The notes under the pieces are model-generated. The model did no database searches and was not told the origin of the DNA. It was given only the letters and a program-made list of their open reading frames with translations. 64,000 nucleotides of DNA from Telluribacter humicola (GTDB lineage Bacteria; Bacteroidota; Bacteroidia; Cytophagales; Spirosomataceae): the NCBI RefSeq assembly GCF_017355935.1, contig NZ_JAFIQT010000001.1, forward strand, positions 620,001-684,000. Direction: 5' to 3'. Shown here piece by piece: positions 26,009-34,685 of this stretch. A program made the position numbers and the translations under genes. Within the stretch, counting starts at the first letter, position 1; every line of letters begins with the position of its first letter.

Positions 26009-26768
26009 CATTTTCATCCGTGGTAGTATCTGGATCTCCCGAACTAGCGGTGGGATACTCAGTATCGGGAGTTATGATGTTATAATTAACAGTACTGTCT
26101 CTTTCTTCTTCCGGTTGTGTAGCGACTACCTCTATGTCGTCAACGGGTTTAGATTCGTCACGATGTTCATCCTCTTCGTGTGGGGGAGATGTGAAGAAAT
26201 GGCTCTGGAAGATCAGTATAAAACAAACACCTACGAATATACAGGCATCAGCTATGTTGAAAATAGGCGTAGAGTAGTACTGCCCACCCCAAAGAGGTAC
26301 CCAATCCGGAATAAATCCTTCCCAGAAGTCAACAAAAACCATGTCAATAACCTGTCCGTGGAACCACGGAGTAGGAGACCCATAGGGAGCATTGCCTAGA
26401 AAAACACCATAAAAGGTACTATCTATCACGTTACCGACGGCCCCCGCCAGGATCATGGACAGGGCCCATAGCAGGCCAGAAGCCGCGCCACGGTAAGCCA
26501 GGTGTACCAGGTACCAGCCTATGGCACCCATTGCTACCAGACGGAAAAGTGTCAGAAACAATTTGCCGTACTCATGGCCAAGCTGCATTCCGAATGCCAT
26601 CCCTGGATTGAGTACATAATGTAGTTTAAGCCAATCCCCAATCAAACTGATCTGGCCCGAGAAGCCCGGCTCCATATTGTAATGTACCAGTAACTTGGAT
26701 GCTTGATCTATGCCGATCAGTAATACGCTGAAAAGTAGGTATTTAATGGGGTTTTTGGAGTGGTTCAT
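25992..26768 (-). CDS. lspA: Lipoprotein signal peptidase (signal peptidase II) with acidic C-terminal tail
   Basis: The 258-residue protein has four hydrophobic segments and the LspA motifs: LIGIDQASKLLVH, HYVLNPGMAFG (usual NxGxAF), the catalytic Asp in GNVIDSTFYG and the second Asp in FNIADACIFVGV. It removes signal peptides of prolipoproteins after lipidation in the inner membrane, matching the many lipoproteins in this window. Typical LspA is 160-210 residues. Here about 55 extra residues (from about 200: PPHEEDEHRDESKPVDDIE onward) form a low-complexity acidic tail. The stop codon lies inside the terminator. Confidence 0.95.
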   Translation of the reverse strand: MNHSKNPIKYLLFSVLLIGIDQASKLLVHYNMEPGFSGQISLIGDWLKLHYVLNPGMAFGMQLGHEYGKLFLTLFRLVAMGAIGWYLVHLAYRGAASGLLWALSMILAGAVGNVIDSTFYGVFLGNAPYGSPTPWFHGQVIDMVFVDFWEGFIPDWVPLWGGQYYSTPIFNIADACIFVGVCFILIFQSHFFTSPPHEEDEHRDESKPVDDIEVVATQPEEERDSTVNYNIITPDTEYPTASSGDPDTTTDENEKGSV

Positions 26769-26781
26769 TCTGCACGGGTTG

Positions 26782-26828
26782 AAAAAATTTCTTCCTTAGC
26801 ACCACCCAATAGTAGGCTAAGGAAGAAA
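26782..26828 (-). terminator. Terminator of the proline dehydrogenase gene
   Basis: A perfect 13-bp stem (26788-26800 with 26816-26828; arms TTTCTTCCTTAGC and its complement) has a 15-nt loop. On the minus strand it is followed by six Ts (As at 26782-26787). It lies 31 nt after the stop at 26860. Confidence 0.85.
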
Positions 26829-26859
26829 GTGAGATGCAAAAATAAGCTTTTTTCCAGGC

Positions 26860-28062
26860 TTACATAGTACTTATGCCACGGCGTTTGATTTCGCTCTTTA
26901 CCAGAAGGTACTCTCGGCTACTCTGACCGGCAATAGACTTGTTTTCCTGAGCGCGGCGGAACAGATAAGGCATCACAGCATCAATAGGTCCGTAGGGCAC
27001 ATATTTGGCTACGTTATAGCCTGCTTTGGCCATATTGAAGGAGATATTGTCGCTCATACCCTGCAACTGTGCAAACCACACGCGCTGGTCATTTTGTGCT
27101 ATACCCCTTTTCTTCATTTTGCTGGCACAGCATAGCGAGCTGAACTCATTGTGGGTACCCAGGCAGACAGCAATATGCTCAATGTGCTCCAGACAGAAGT
27201 CGACCGAAGCATTGAAATCATTATCGGTTGCTGCTTTATTCTTATGAACCGGATCACAATATTGATTTTCACGGGCGCGCACGCGCTCCTTCTCTATATA
27301 GGCACCACGTACCAGCTTAGCCCCCAGGTAGTATCCCTTGTCACGGGCAGTGAGGTAGGCATTTTTAAGCTGTCCAAGGGTTTCATGGCGGTACAACTGG
27401 AAGGTATTGTAAACGATGGGTTGCTGACGGTTGTACTTACCCATCATTTCGTAAGCCAGCTTATCGATCACATCCTGAATCCAGCTCTCTTCAGCATCGA
27501 TAAAGATACGAACGCCCTTGTTACAGGCACGGGAGCAAAGGCTGTTGACCCGTGAACGAATCCGCTCGAAAGCCTCCTGTTCACTGGTAGTGAGTTCGGC
27601 CTTCTGCTGTACTTTTTCCAGTAGCTCAGTAGAGCCGATACCGGTCACTTTAAATACCGTAAAGGGAATGTGCTCGGACACAGCCGCTTTATCAATAGTA
27701 CGTAGTATCTCGGCGGTAGTTGCTTCGAACGATTCTTCACTGTCTTCACCCTCCACCGAATAGTCCAGGATAGTGCCTATACCTGACTGAGCCAGAGCCG
27801 AAATTGTTTTTTCGCAATCGGTAATGGTCTCACCACCACAGAATTGTTCAAAAATGGTGTTCCGAATAAGATTTTTTACAGGTAAGCGTAACTCTAGAGC
27901 TAACTTTATAAAAAAAGTACCTAAATTTACAAGCCATGCCTGATTCATCATGGCAAAGAGCCAGTAGGTTTTGCGGAGTTTCGAATCAGATTGGGATGCG
28001 AAGGCTACGGAAGTGTCTTCAAATAATACAGGTGAAATGTCTTGTTGCGCTATTGAAGCCAT
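26860..28062 (-). CDS. Proline dehydrogenase
   Basis: The 400-residue single-domain PRODH has the TIM-barrel motifs RIFIDAEESWIQD, IVYNTFQLYRHETL, LGAKLVRGAYIEKERVRA, the substrate-binding arginines, and ATDNDFNASVDFCLEHI and LGTHNEFSS. It oxidises proline to pyrroline-5-carboxylate with FAD and feeds electrons to quinone. It is a stand-alone enzyme, not fused to the P5C dehydrogenase (PutA type). Proline synthesis genes proB and proA are also present, 15 kb away. The gene is followed by its own terminator. Confidence 0.95.
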   Translation of the reverse strand: MASIAQQDISPVLFEDTSVAFASQSDSKLRKTYWLFAMMNQAWLVNLGTFFIKLALELRLPVKNLIRNTIFEQFCGGETITDCEKTISALAQSGIGTILDYSVEGEDSEESFEATTAEILRTIDKAAVSEHIPFTVFKVTGIGSTELLEKVQQKAELTTSEQEAFERIRSRVNSLCSRACNKGVRIFIDAEESWIQDVIDKLAYEMMGKYNRQQPIVYNTFQLYRHETLGQLKNAYLTARDKGYYLGAKLVRGAYIEKERVRARENQYCDPVHKNKAATDNDFNASVDFCLEHIEHIAVCLGTHNEFSSLCCASKMKKRGIAQNDQRVWFAQLQGMSDNISFNMAKAGYNVAKYVPYGPIDAVMPYLFRRAQENKSIAGQSSREYLLVKSEIKRRGISTM

Positions 28063-28264
28063 TTTTATGTTTTAGCAGGTTTACTTAGTTCTTATAACAA
28101 CGTCATTTTACCTCTATAACATACTCAGAAACAAAACAGTTTGTCATTGATAGAGGTGGTTTAGTTGTTGGGGCAACAAAATTAGTGAAACCCATGAATA
28201 CCCTTGACACCCTCCCGGATAATTATAGTATTTTTTATTTTTATAATAGGTTAAGTTGTTGATT

Positions 28265-29359
28265 ATGAATGCTTCGTTAGACATCCTACCGCTCAGTAGC
28301 TGGATCAATACCGACGGTAAGCCCTTGGTGATTGCCGGACCGTGCAGTGCCGAAACAGAGGAACAAGTTTTAGAAACCGCAACCCAGATCAAAGAAGAAG
28401 GTTTTGCGCACGTAATCCGGGCCGGTGTCTGGAAACCACGTACGCGTCCGGGAAGTTTTGAAGGTATGGGTGAAGCCGCTCTGCCCTGGCTGCAGTCGGT
28501 TAAGAAGGAGACAGGTTTGCCTGTAGCCGTAGAGGTAGCTACTCCACAGCACGTGGAGCTGGCGCTGAAATACGGCGTTGATATACTATGGATCGGAGCC
28601 CGTACAACGGTTAACCCCTTCAACGTACAGGAGCTGGCCGATGCCCTGAAAGGTGTGGATGTACCCGTGCTGATCAAAAACCCTGTGAATCCTGACTTAC
28701 AACTATGGGTGGGTGCTTTCGAGCGTCTCAACCAGGCTGGTGTACGTAAGCTGGGAGCTATTCACCGTGGTTTCTCTAACGCACAGGAGACGAAGTTCCG
28801 TAACTCGCCCATGTGGCAGATCGCTATTGAGCTGAAGACACTCTTCCCTCAGTTGCCTGTTGTCGGTGACCCTAGCCATATGGCCGGTAAGCGTGCTTAC
28901 CTGTTTGAGCTGGCTCAGCGTGCACTTGACCTGAACTACGATGGTTTGATCATCGAGTCACACCGTGACCCTGATAAGGCGTGGTCGGATGCTGCACAGC
29001 AGCTGACACCTGCCGCTCTGGGCGAAATGCTCCACGAACTGCACGTTCGTCGTGAGTCGTATGGTAGCGAATACCAGAGCCAGCTTGAGATCATCCGTGG
29101 CAAAATCGATCACCTGGATCGTGAGCTATTAGAGAATCTGGCAGCTCGTATGTCTTTGATTGAAAAACTAGCCGAATACAAGCGTGACAATAACGTAGCG
29201 GCTTACCAGGTAGATCGTTTCCGGGAGGTACTAAAAACTCGTGAAGAGTGGGGCAAGAGCCTTAACCTGTACCCAACGCTGGTAGACGAGCTATTCAAAC
29301 TGGTACATATGGAATCCATTCGGAAGCAAACCGAAGTAATGAACCAAGTTAGCGCGTAA
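28265..29359 (+). CDS. Bifunctional DAHP synthase (KDO8PS-like type) / chorismate mutase
   Basis: The 364-residue protein (ATG at 28265) combines a type I-beta DAHP synthase (residues 1-260: VIAGPCSAETEEQV, IRAGVWKPRTRPGSFEG, VLIKNPVNPD, GDPSHMAGKR, GLIIESHRDPD) with a C-terminal AroQ chorismate mutase (about 275-360: IIRGKIDHLDRELLENLAAR, LIEKLAEYKRDNNVAAYQ). It makes DAHP at the shikimate entry point and converts chorismate to prephenate. The fusion is typical of Bacteroidota, where the mutase domain often mediates feedback inhibition. A further in-frame TTG lies at 28256, but the ATG is preferred. Confidence 0.95.
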   Translation: MNASLDILPLSSWINTDGKPLVIAGPCSAETEEQVLETATQIKEEGFAHVIRAGVWKPRTRPGSFEGMGEAALPWLQSVKKETGLPVAVEVATPQHVELALKYGVDILWIGARTTVNPFNVQELADALKGVDVPVLIKNPVNPDLQLWVGAFERLNQAGVRKLGAIHRGFSNAQETKFRNSPMWQIAIELKTLFPQLPVVGDPSHMAGKRAYLFELAQRALDLNYDGLIIESHRDPDKAWSDAAQQLTPAALGEMLHELHVRRESYGSEYQSQLEIIRGKIDHLDRELLENLAARMSLIEKLAEYKRDNNVAAYQVDRFREVLKTREEWGKSLNLYPTLVDELFKLVHMESIRKQTEVMNQVSA

Positions 29360-29377
29360 CATACGCTGATGTAGTAT

Positions 29378-29412
29378 AAAAAAGCTGCTTTCGAAAGAAG
29401 GCAGCTTTTTTT
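29378..29412 (+). terminator. Terminator of the DAHP synthase/chorismate mutase gene
   Basis: AAAAAAGCTGC (29378-29388) pairs with GCAGCTTTTTT (from 29401), enclosing a smaller TTTC/GAAA stem, and ends in a T run. It begins 19 nt after the stop. Confidence 0.9.
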
Positions 29413-29538
29413 GTTTTTAGCGCCTAACCACCATCGGTATAGTAGTATAAAAGTGCGAAGCAGGTTAAAATATCAGTATTATAATAAGTAAGGAAGAGAG
29501 GGTAAGCGTCTTGCTTATACATAATTTAGACCAAGCCT

Positions 29539-30576
29539 ATGAAGCGTATTATCTTCCTCTTACTACTCGTCATTGGCGAGGTATCAGCTCAGACATTTCA
29601 GAATCCGCTCCTGCCTTCCGGCCCTGACCCGTGGAGTATCTACAAGGATGGGTACTACTACTACATGCATACGATGGGAAACCGGCTGGTACTTTGGAAA
29701 ACCGATAACCTGGCCCGACTACCCGAGGCCGAGCAGAAGACAATCTGGACACCACCCCCGACGGGGCCGTACTCCAAACAGATCTGGGCTCCTGAAATCC
29801 ATTATCTAAGGGGCAACTGGTACATTTACTTCGCAGCGGATGACGGCAAGAACGAAAACCACCGGCTGTGGGTACTTGAGAACACCTCACCTGACCCCAT
29901 GCAGGGCGAATGGACGCTCAAAGGCAAGCTTGCTGACCCCGGCGATCACTGGGCCATTGATGGCTCTGTATTTGAGCATCAGGGGCAACTCTACCTGGTA
30001 TGGTCGGGCTGGGAGGGGTACCAGAACGGGCGTCAGGATATTTACATCAGTAAGATGAAAGATCCCTGGACTATGCAGGGGGAGCGGGTGAGAATAGCTA
30101 CACCTACCTTTGACTGGGAACGGCACGGTACCATTAATGACTGGCAGAAAAAGAACGAGCCGCCCGTGGTACTGGTCAACGAAGGGCCACAGGTACTAGT
30201 CCGCGGCAGCAAGGTACACATCATCTACTCGGCCAGTGGCTGCTGGACCGACCACTACTCTCTGGGCCGGATCACAGCCCCGGCTACCAGCGACCTGCTG
30301 GCCCCGGCTTCGTGGAAGAAGCATCCCCAGCCCGTATTTCAGCAGTCGGCCGAGAATGGCGTATACGGTACCGGTCATAACTCCTTCTTTACATCACCTG
30401 ATGGCAGAGAGGACTGGATCCTGTACCACGCCAACTCCGAACCGGGTCAAGGCTGTGGGAGGTTACGCTCTCCCAGAGCTCAGAAGTTTGAATGGGATGC
30501 TGACGATAATCCGGTATTTGGTAAACCTGTTCCTGCCGGTACCAGGCTGCCAGTACCAGCGGTAGGTGCTAGATAG
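29539..30576 (+). CDS. Glycoside hydrolase family 43 protein (exported)
   Basis: The 345-residue protein has a signal peptide (1 to about 17, ending EVSAQ) and a five-bladed GH43 propeller. The three acidic positions are visible: the base Asp in LPSGPDPWSIYK, the pKa-tuning Asp in HWAIDGSVFEH, and the general-acid Glu in LVNEGPQVLVRG. Typical substrates are alpha-L-arabinosides or beta-xylosides. The linkage cannot be stated. It has its own upstream region and no Sus genes nearby, so it is a solitary enzyme probably acting in the periplasm. Confidence 0.9.
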   Translation: MKRIIFLLLLVIGEVSAQTFQNPLLPSGPDPWSIYKDGYYYYMHTMGNRLVLWKTDNLARLPEAEQKTIWTPPPTGPYSKQIWAPEIHYLRGNWYIYFAADDGKNENHRLWVLENTSPDPMQGEWTLKGKLADPGDHWAIDGSVFEHQGQLYLVWSGWEGYQNGRQDIYISKMKDPWTMQGERVRIATPTFDWERHGTINDWQKKNEPPVVLVNEGPQVLVRGSKVHIIYSASGCWTDHYSLGRITAPATSDLLAPASWKKHPQPVFQQSAENGVYGTGHNSFFTSPDGREDWILYHANSEPGQGCGRLRSPRAQKFEWDADDNPVFGKPVPAGTRLPVPAVGAR

Positions 30577-30586
30577 TTTACTGATC

Positions 30587-31126
30587 CTAGAATTCAAAGA
30601 AGGGAGGCTCGATGCCATTTAAGCGTAGGTACACCAGTGCCTGCGCCCGGTGGTGAGCCGTATGCATAAAAGCTCTTAACAAGAAGTCGCGTCCGGTATG
30701 CTTCTGCCAGTACTCGTGGGTACCATAGCCGGTTTGGTCCAGTTGATGGTCGCTGAGCTTTTCGATGATGGCAGTACATTGGTCATTACAGGTAAGGTAG
30801 TAGTCTCGTAAAGTGGCCTTGCTGGTAGTGTCAGGCTCCTTGACTGGAGCTTGATTAACGATAGAGCCGATGAAGAAGGTATTCCAGTGGGCGGTGTGGC
30901 TAAACAGCTTTCCAAACGACATCTGGTCGGGAGTAGGTTTATAGTCAAGACTAGCTTCCGGCATCTTATCAAGTACCTTCAGACTATAATCCCGGGTGGC
31001 TTGCCACCGGTGAAGAAAATCATCCCGGAAGGTACTACTGGCCGAGGAAGATGTGAAGCCCAACGCTGGTAATGAAGCCAGCAAGGTACTACCCGTTATT
31101 GTTTGTAATGCTTCTTTTCGATTCAT
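30587..31126 (-). CDS. DinB-family protein with signal peptide
   Basis: The frame is open up to 31273, but the better start is the ATG at 31126, giving 179 residues with a signal-like head MNRKEALQTITG followed by a hydrophobic stretch (twin-arginine-like NRKEAL form, often seen in exported Bacteroidota proteins). The DinB four-helix bundle follows, with putative metal-binding histidines in LFSHTAHWNTFF and the C-terminal FMHTAHHRAQALVYLRLNG. DinB proteins are metal-dependent thiol transferases or have unknown roles. It converges on the GH43 gene with a 10-bp gap. Confidence 0.83.
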   Translation of the reverse strand: MNRKEALQTITGSTLLASLPALGFTSSSASSTFRDDFLHRWQATRDYSLKVLDKMPEASLDYKPTPDQMSFGKLFSHTAHWNTFFIGSIVNQAPVKEPDTTSKATLRDYYLTCNDQCTAIIEKLSDHQLDQTGYGTHEYWQKHTGRDFLLRAFMHTAHHRAQALVYLRLNGIEPPFFEF

Positions 31127-31431
31127 CAGTTGACTGCCGGTTGAGTAATAAGAGTGACCTGTAATGAAAGGTAGTACAAGCCTATATCTACCAGCAGGAG
31201 GGTTCGGAACTGGGGAAAGATGTGGAATATGTTCTCGAGAAAAACAGATAAGAGAAGGCTTACCCGATGACAAAGCACTTACACAGGGATGGCGCTATAT
31301 GAGCTATCGGCATCTGTTTTAGGATGGTACATAACCATTAGGGGGAGAAGTGAGTTTGTTATGAAATGGGTACCAAATAGACTGGCCCACTATTTTTTAT
31401 ACTCCTAACACTACATTAACTACTAATACCT
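31127..31431. other. Divergent intergenic region of 305 bp
   Basis: It separates the divergent DinB and Gre-like genes and must hold both promoters. I see no strong TAnnTTTG box, no hairpin of note and no supported ORF. Confidence 0.5.
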
Positions 31432-31887
31432 ATGGACCAAACCGAACGTAAGCACCAGATAGTCGAAGCCTGCAAAGCCAGTATTAATGATAAAATAGCC
31501 GTGATCAGCGAAGACCTAAACAGGTTGCGCGATTCAGCCAGCACAAGCTATGACAATGAAGCCAACAACCAGTGGGAGGGGAACGAAGATGAAATGATGA
31601 ATGATGTAGGTGATCTCCAGTCTCACCTGGATTACCTGGTCGAAACGGCAGGCCTTTTTAATCGGGTTGATTTTGGAAAGGAGTATGATACAGTAGAGCC
31701 GGGAGCTGTTGTGATTACAGATCAGAGAAATTTTTTAGTAGGTGTAGCCGGTGAGTTTAAGTGTGAAGGCGAAGACTTTATCGGTATTGTAGCTGCCGCA
31801 CCCATTTATGCCGAAATGAAAGACAGAAAGTCGGGAGAAACCTTTTCCATGAACCAGGTCACCTATACCATCCAGGAAATATTCTGA
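31432..31887 (+). CDS. GreA/GreB-like transcript elongation factor homologue
   Basis: The 151-residue protein has an N-terminal coiled coil (about 1-75, KHQIVEACKASINDKIAVISEDLNRLRD onward in shorter helices) and a C-terminal small beta domain (about 85-151: TVEPGAVVITDQRNFLVGVA, SGETFSMNQVTYTIQEIF). The layout resembles Gre factors, with a coiled coil that enters the RNA polymerase secondary channel and an FKBP-like domain. Related Bacteroidota proteins are often annotated misleadingly as 3-oxoacyl-ACP synthase (from memory). It converges on tdk. The assignment rests on architecture rather than a strong motif. Confidence 0.6.
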   Translation: MDQTERKHQIVEACKASINDKIAVISEDLNRLRDSASTSYDNEANNQWEGNEDEMMNDVGDLQSHLDYLVETAGLFNRVDFGKEYDTVEPGAVVITDQRNFLVGVAGEFKCEGEDFIGIVAAAPIYAEMKDRKSGETFSMNQVTYTIQEIF

Positions 31888-31901
31888 CTTCTGGAGGCCA
31901 T

Positions 31902-32498
31902 TTACACATGTTTGGCTTTTTCACCCAGATTAAAACAACGACGGCAACGTGCTTCGTAATGGTCAGTTTCACCTAAGAGTACCCGTTGCTGAGAGGGGGA
32001 AAGCCGGTAGGAGTGGGACGCAACATCGCCACAAATCACACAGATGGCATGTACTTTGGTTACGTATTCGGCTATAGCCATTAGGTTAGGCATACAGCCA
32101 AAGGGGCGGCCCTGAAAATCCATATCCAATCCGGCTATGATGACACGCTTACCATTATCGGCCAGGTTAGTACAAATATCTACAATGGAATTATCGAAGA
32201 ATTGTGCTTCATCCAGCCCGACTACGTCGCAGTTGCCCGCCAGCAGCAGGATCTCGGAAGCAGTCTGTACGGGGGTGGAGCGTATGGAGTTTTCATTGTG
32301 TGAAACTATGTCCTCCTCGTGGTAACGCTTATCAATGGCCGGCTTGAATATCTCTACTTTCTGTCGCGCAATTTTAGCCCGATTGAGCCGACGTATAAGC
32401 TCTTCAGTCTTCCCCGAAAACATTGATCCACAAATCACTTCTATCCAGCCTGTACGAGGGTGCAGAATTTCTTTTTTACGCGAAGGTTCAATGAACAT
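31902..32498 (-). CDS. tdk: Thymidine kinase
   Basis: The protein is 198 residues from the ATG at 32498; an upstream extension of 23 residues is unlikely because it precedes the conserved start. The type II TK motifs are [20 protein letters not shown] (P-loop), [12 protein letters not shown] (Walker B/lid), the lasso region, and zinc-binding cysteines in CVICGDVA and CRRC. It phosphorylates thymidine with ATP for dTMP salvage. It is divergent from the gene at 32608. Confidence 0.95.
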   Translation of the reverse strand: MFIEPSRKKEILHPRTGWIEVICGSMFSGKTEELIRRLNRAKIARQKVEIFKPAIDKRYHEEDIVSHNENSIRSTPVQTASEILLLAGNCDVVGLDEAQFFDNSIVDICTNLADNGKRVIIAGLDMDFQGRPFGCMPNLMAIAEYVTKVHAICVICGDVASHSYRLSPSQQRVLLGETDHYEARCRRCFNLGEKAKHV

Positions 32499-32507
32499 TT
32501 TAGTATA

Positions 32508-32538
32508 TTGGTGCGTCGGTCGGTGCCGGTTACTTTTG
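32508..32538 (+). promoter_or_regulatory. Promoter of the uncharacterised gene at 32608
   Basis: TTG (32508-32510), a 20-nt spacer, then TACTTTTG (32531-32538) fits the Bacteroidota -33/-7 consensus. Predicted start near 32545, giving a leader of about 60 nt. The -33 box lies next to the tdk start on the opposite strand. Confidence 0.6.
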
Positions 32539-32607
32539 TTATATTTACAACTGCAAAGCAAACACATTTTCTTTACATCATCCCCCTTAACAGCCTTTTA
32601 AATCGTT

Positions 32608-33783
32608 ATGTCAAATACACTGAATCAAGCGGCTTTGAAGCAGTACGTAAATCAGTTTACGTCAAAAGTCCTTTCTGACTTTTACTCCCGCAAGAGTGTC
32701 ATCAGTGGCCCGGAGCTGTTGAAACTCACGCCATTAAAGCAAGTGAATCTGGGTATTGTGAGCCGCCTGTTCGACCAGTGGAAAGCCGATGCCAATGCCT
32801 TCCGTAGCCCCTATTTTGATTTTGAAAATGCAGAAGTAAAAAAAGCCCTCGAAGATTTTATGAACACGGTGTCACAGCATATGGCCGTGAACCGTGAGGG
32901 GCTAGAGCCGCTGCTAACCGAGTCGGTACAGGAGGCGCTTATGCTCCTGCTGGACCCGGAGGCTTATTTTGACGGTAAGCTACGAGCCATGCCTGACTTT
33001 GTTTTTACGCAGGAGCAAGCCCAGCGAATGGTAAAGTACACCCACATTCACGGCGGTATAGCCAAGTCCCTGGCTCTGCGGTTGACTGATAATGGTTCCA
33101 CCTTTGTGTATTCAAATATCGCACTGCGCTGGCTTACTGATATCCTGAGCAACGGATCAGCCCTTGATGCGAAAGAGCCCTACGTGCAGCAGTTCTCAGA
33201 AGTAGTAGAGCTTGATATCCAAAAGATAGTAAAGGCGCCTGCGCCGGTTAAAGTGCCTGTAGCGGCGGCTCCCGCCGCACCTGTTGAAAAAAAGGAAAGA
33301 TCATTCTTTGACTCCATCCTGACCGATACCAGTAGTGCTTCGGCTCCACGGGCTGCGACACCAGTTGCTAGTGCTGAAGCGGGTGCTGTAGCGTCGCCTC
33401 AGATTCTGCGTGACCGCAGTGAATCGATACCTGCTCCCAGCGGACCTATGCGTACTACCACCGCAGCGGATGATTCCCTGAACAACCGCTTCAAGGTAGA
33501 GATTCCAAAGGCTTCTGATGAAAACACGTACGGCAATGTGCCCATCAAAGTAGAGAGTATAGCCAAGAGTATACCTCTGGGGCAGCGGTTCATGTTCGTA
33601 AGCCAGTTGTTCAAGGGCAGTACTGATGCCTTTGAAGATGCTATCCGTGAGCTGGATCAGGCTTCCAGCTTTGACGAGGCCCACGATATGATCGTATATA
33701 AGTTTGCGTCAATCTACCGGTGGAATACCGACAGCGAAGCCATCAACGACCTACTTACAATTGTAAAAAGGAAGTTCAGCTAA
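32608..33783 (+). CDS. Conserved protein of unknown function (two helical domains joined by a disordered linker)
   Basis: The 391-residue protein has no signal peptide. An N-terminal helical domain (1 to about 205) includes FDQWKADANAFRSPYFDFE and LRAMPDFVFTQEQAQR. A low-complexity Ala/Pro/Val/Ser linker spans about 210-285, and a compact C-terminal domain (about 315-391) reads IPLGQRFMFVSQLFKGSTD then FEDAIRELDQASSFDEA and ends in KFASIYRWNTDSEAINDLL. Similar C-terminal ends occur in other Bacteroidota hypothetical proteins (from memory). It has its own promoter and is cytosolic by prediction. Function is unknown. Confidence 0.78.
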   Translation: MSNTLNQAALKQYVNQFTSKVLSDFYSRKSVISGPELLKLTPLKQVNLGIVSRLFDQWKADANAFRSPYFDFENAEVKKALEDFMNTVSQHMAVNREGLEPLLTESVQEALMLLLDPEAYFDGKLRAMPDFVFTQEQAQRMVKYTHIHGGIAKSLALRLTDNGSTFVYSNIALRWLTDILSNGSALDAKEPYVQQFSEVVELDIQKIVKAPAPVKVPVAAAPAAPVEKKERSFFDSILTDTSSASAPRAATPVASAEAGAVASPQILRDRSESIPAPSGPMRTTTAADDSLNNRFKVEIPKASDENTYGNVPIKVESIAKSIPLGQRFMFVSQLFKGSTDAFEDAIRELDQASSFDEAHDMIVYKFASIYRWNTDSEAINDLLTIVKRKFS

Positions 33784-33812
33784 AAATAGAGTAAGCTACT
33801 AATTGATCGCCC

Positions 33813-34676
33813 TTGGTATACAGTAGCAACTTATACAGACTAAGCAGGAGACTACTACCTCTGCTGATACTATGCGCACCGCCGGCCCTCGCCGGCGGTG
33901 ATGCTTTTCCTATCGGTGCGCGATCGTGGGGTATGGCTAACGCTGTAGTGGCTCAATCTGATAGGTACTCTGTAGTCAATAATATAGCCGGATTGGCCGG
34001 TGTACGCGACGCTTCCCTTTTCTCTTCCTACCATACCTACTACGGCTTTGACGGGATAGGTACTATTGCCTTTGGGGCTGTGATGCCCATCAGCCGTGAT
34101 CTTACGACCGGACTCTCCGTTCAACGGTTTGGTGATAAGCTATATAATGAATTAGCATTCGGAATAGGAGCCGGTCACCGCATCAACCGGATTAGTCTGG
34201 GTCTTAAGATAAGCTACGTACAAATAGCGGTCAATGCTCCTTCTCTGGCCCTAAGTCGTAAAGCGTTGTTGGTAGAAATGGGTGGAATCATGCAGCTCAC
34301 CTCTAAGCTGGACTTTGGGGTACATATGTACAACGTAGTCCAGGGGAGCTTTACGGGTGAATCAAGTGAACAACTACCAACAGTACTACGAGCCGGACTG
34401 GCTTATAAGCCTATATCGGCACTTCGCCTGAGTGGGGAGTTAGTAAAGGATACCGCTCTGCCCACATCGTTTCGGGCCGGCCTCGAGTATGAGATAGTTT
34501 CCAGCCTCTTCGTACGCACGGGCATAGCTACCAAGCCCAATACCAATCACTTCGGGCTAGGGTACGCTGCCAATGGGTTCAATATAGATTACGCCGTACA
34601 TACTCACCCACAGCTTGGCTGGTCACACCACGTTACCGTAGCTTACAGCTTCGCCCCAAAGTCAGAAGCCGAGTAG
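33813..34676 (+). CDS. Outer-membrane beta-barrel protein, PorV/PorQ- or UPF0164-like, TTG start
   Basis: The 287-residue protein has a signal peptide (ending near APPALAGGDA), then FPIGARSWGMANAVVAQSD, the glycine/aromatic opening typical of PorV/PorQ-type barrels, and alternating amphipathic strands to the C-terminus (YAVHTHPQLGWSHHVTVAYSF). An in-frame TGA at 33804-33806 leaves TTG at 33813 as the only start that keeps the signal peptide. The gap to the upstream gene is 29 nt, suggesting co-transcription. A type IX secretion link is possible but not shown. Confidence 0.72.
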   Translation: MVYSSNLYRLSRRLLPLLILCAPPALAGGDAFPIGARSWGMANAVVAQSDRYSVVNNIAGLAGVRDASLFSSYHTYYGFDGIGTIAFGAVMPISRDLTTGLSVQRFGDKLYNELAFGIGAGHRINRISLGLKISYVQIAVNAPSLALSRKALLVEMGGIMQLTSKLDFGVHMYNVVQGSFTGESSEQLPTVLRAGLAYKPISALRLSGELVKDTALPTSFRAGLEYEIVSSLFVRTGIATKPNTNHFGLGYAANGFNIDYAVHTHPQLGWSHHVTVAYSFAPKSEAE

Positions 34677-34685
34677 CTAAGGGTA

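Noticed and set aside
30587-31273. Longer DinB start at 31273
   Set aside because: The extra 49 residues lack a domain and precede a good signal-type start MNRKEAL.
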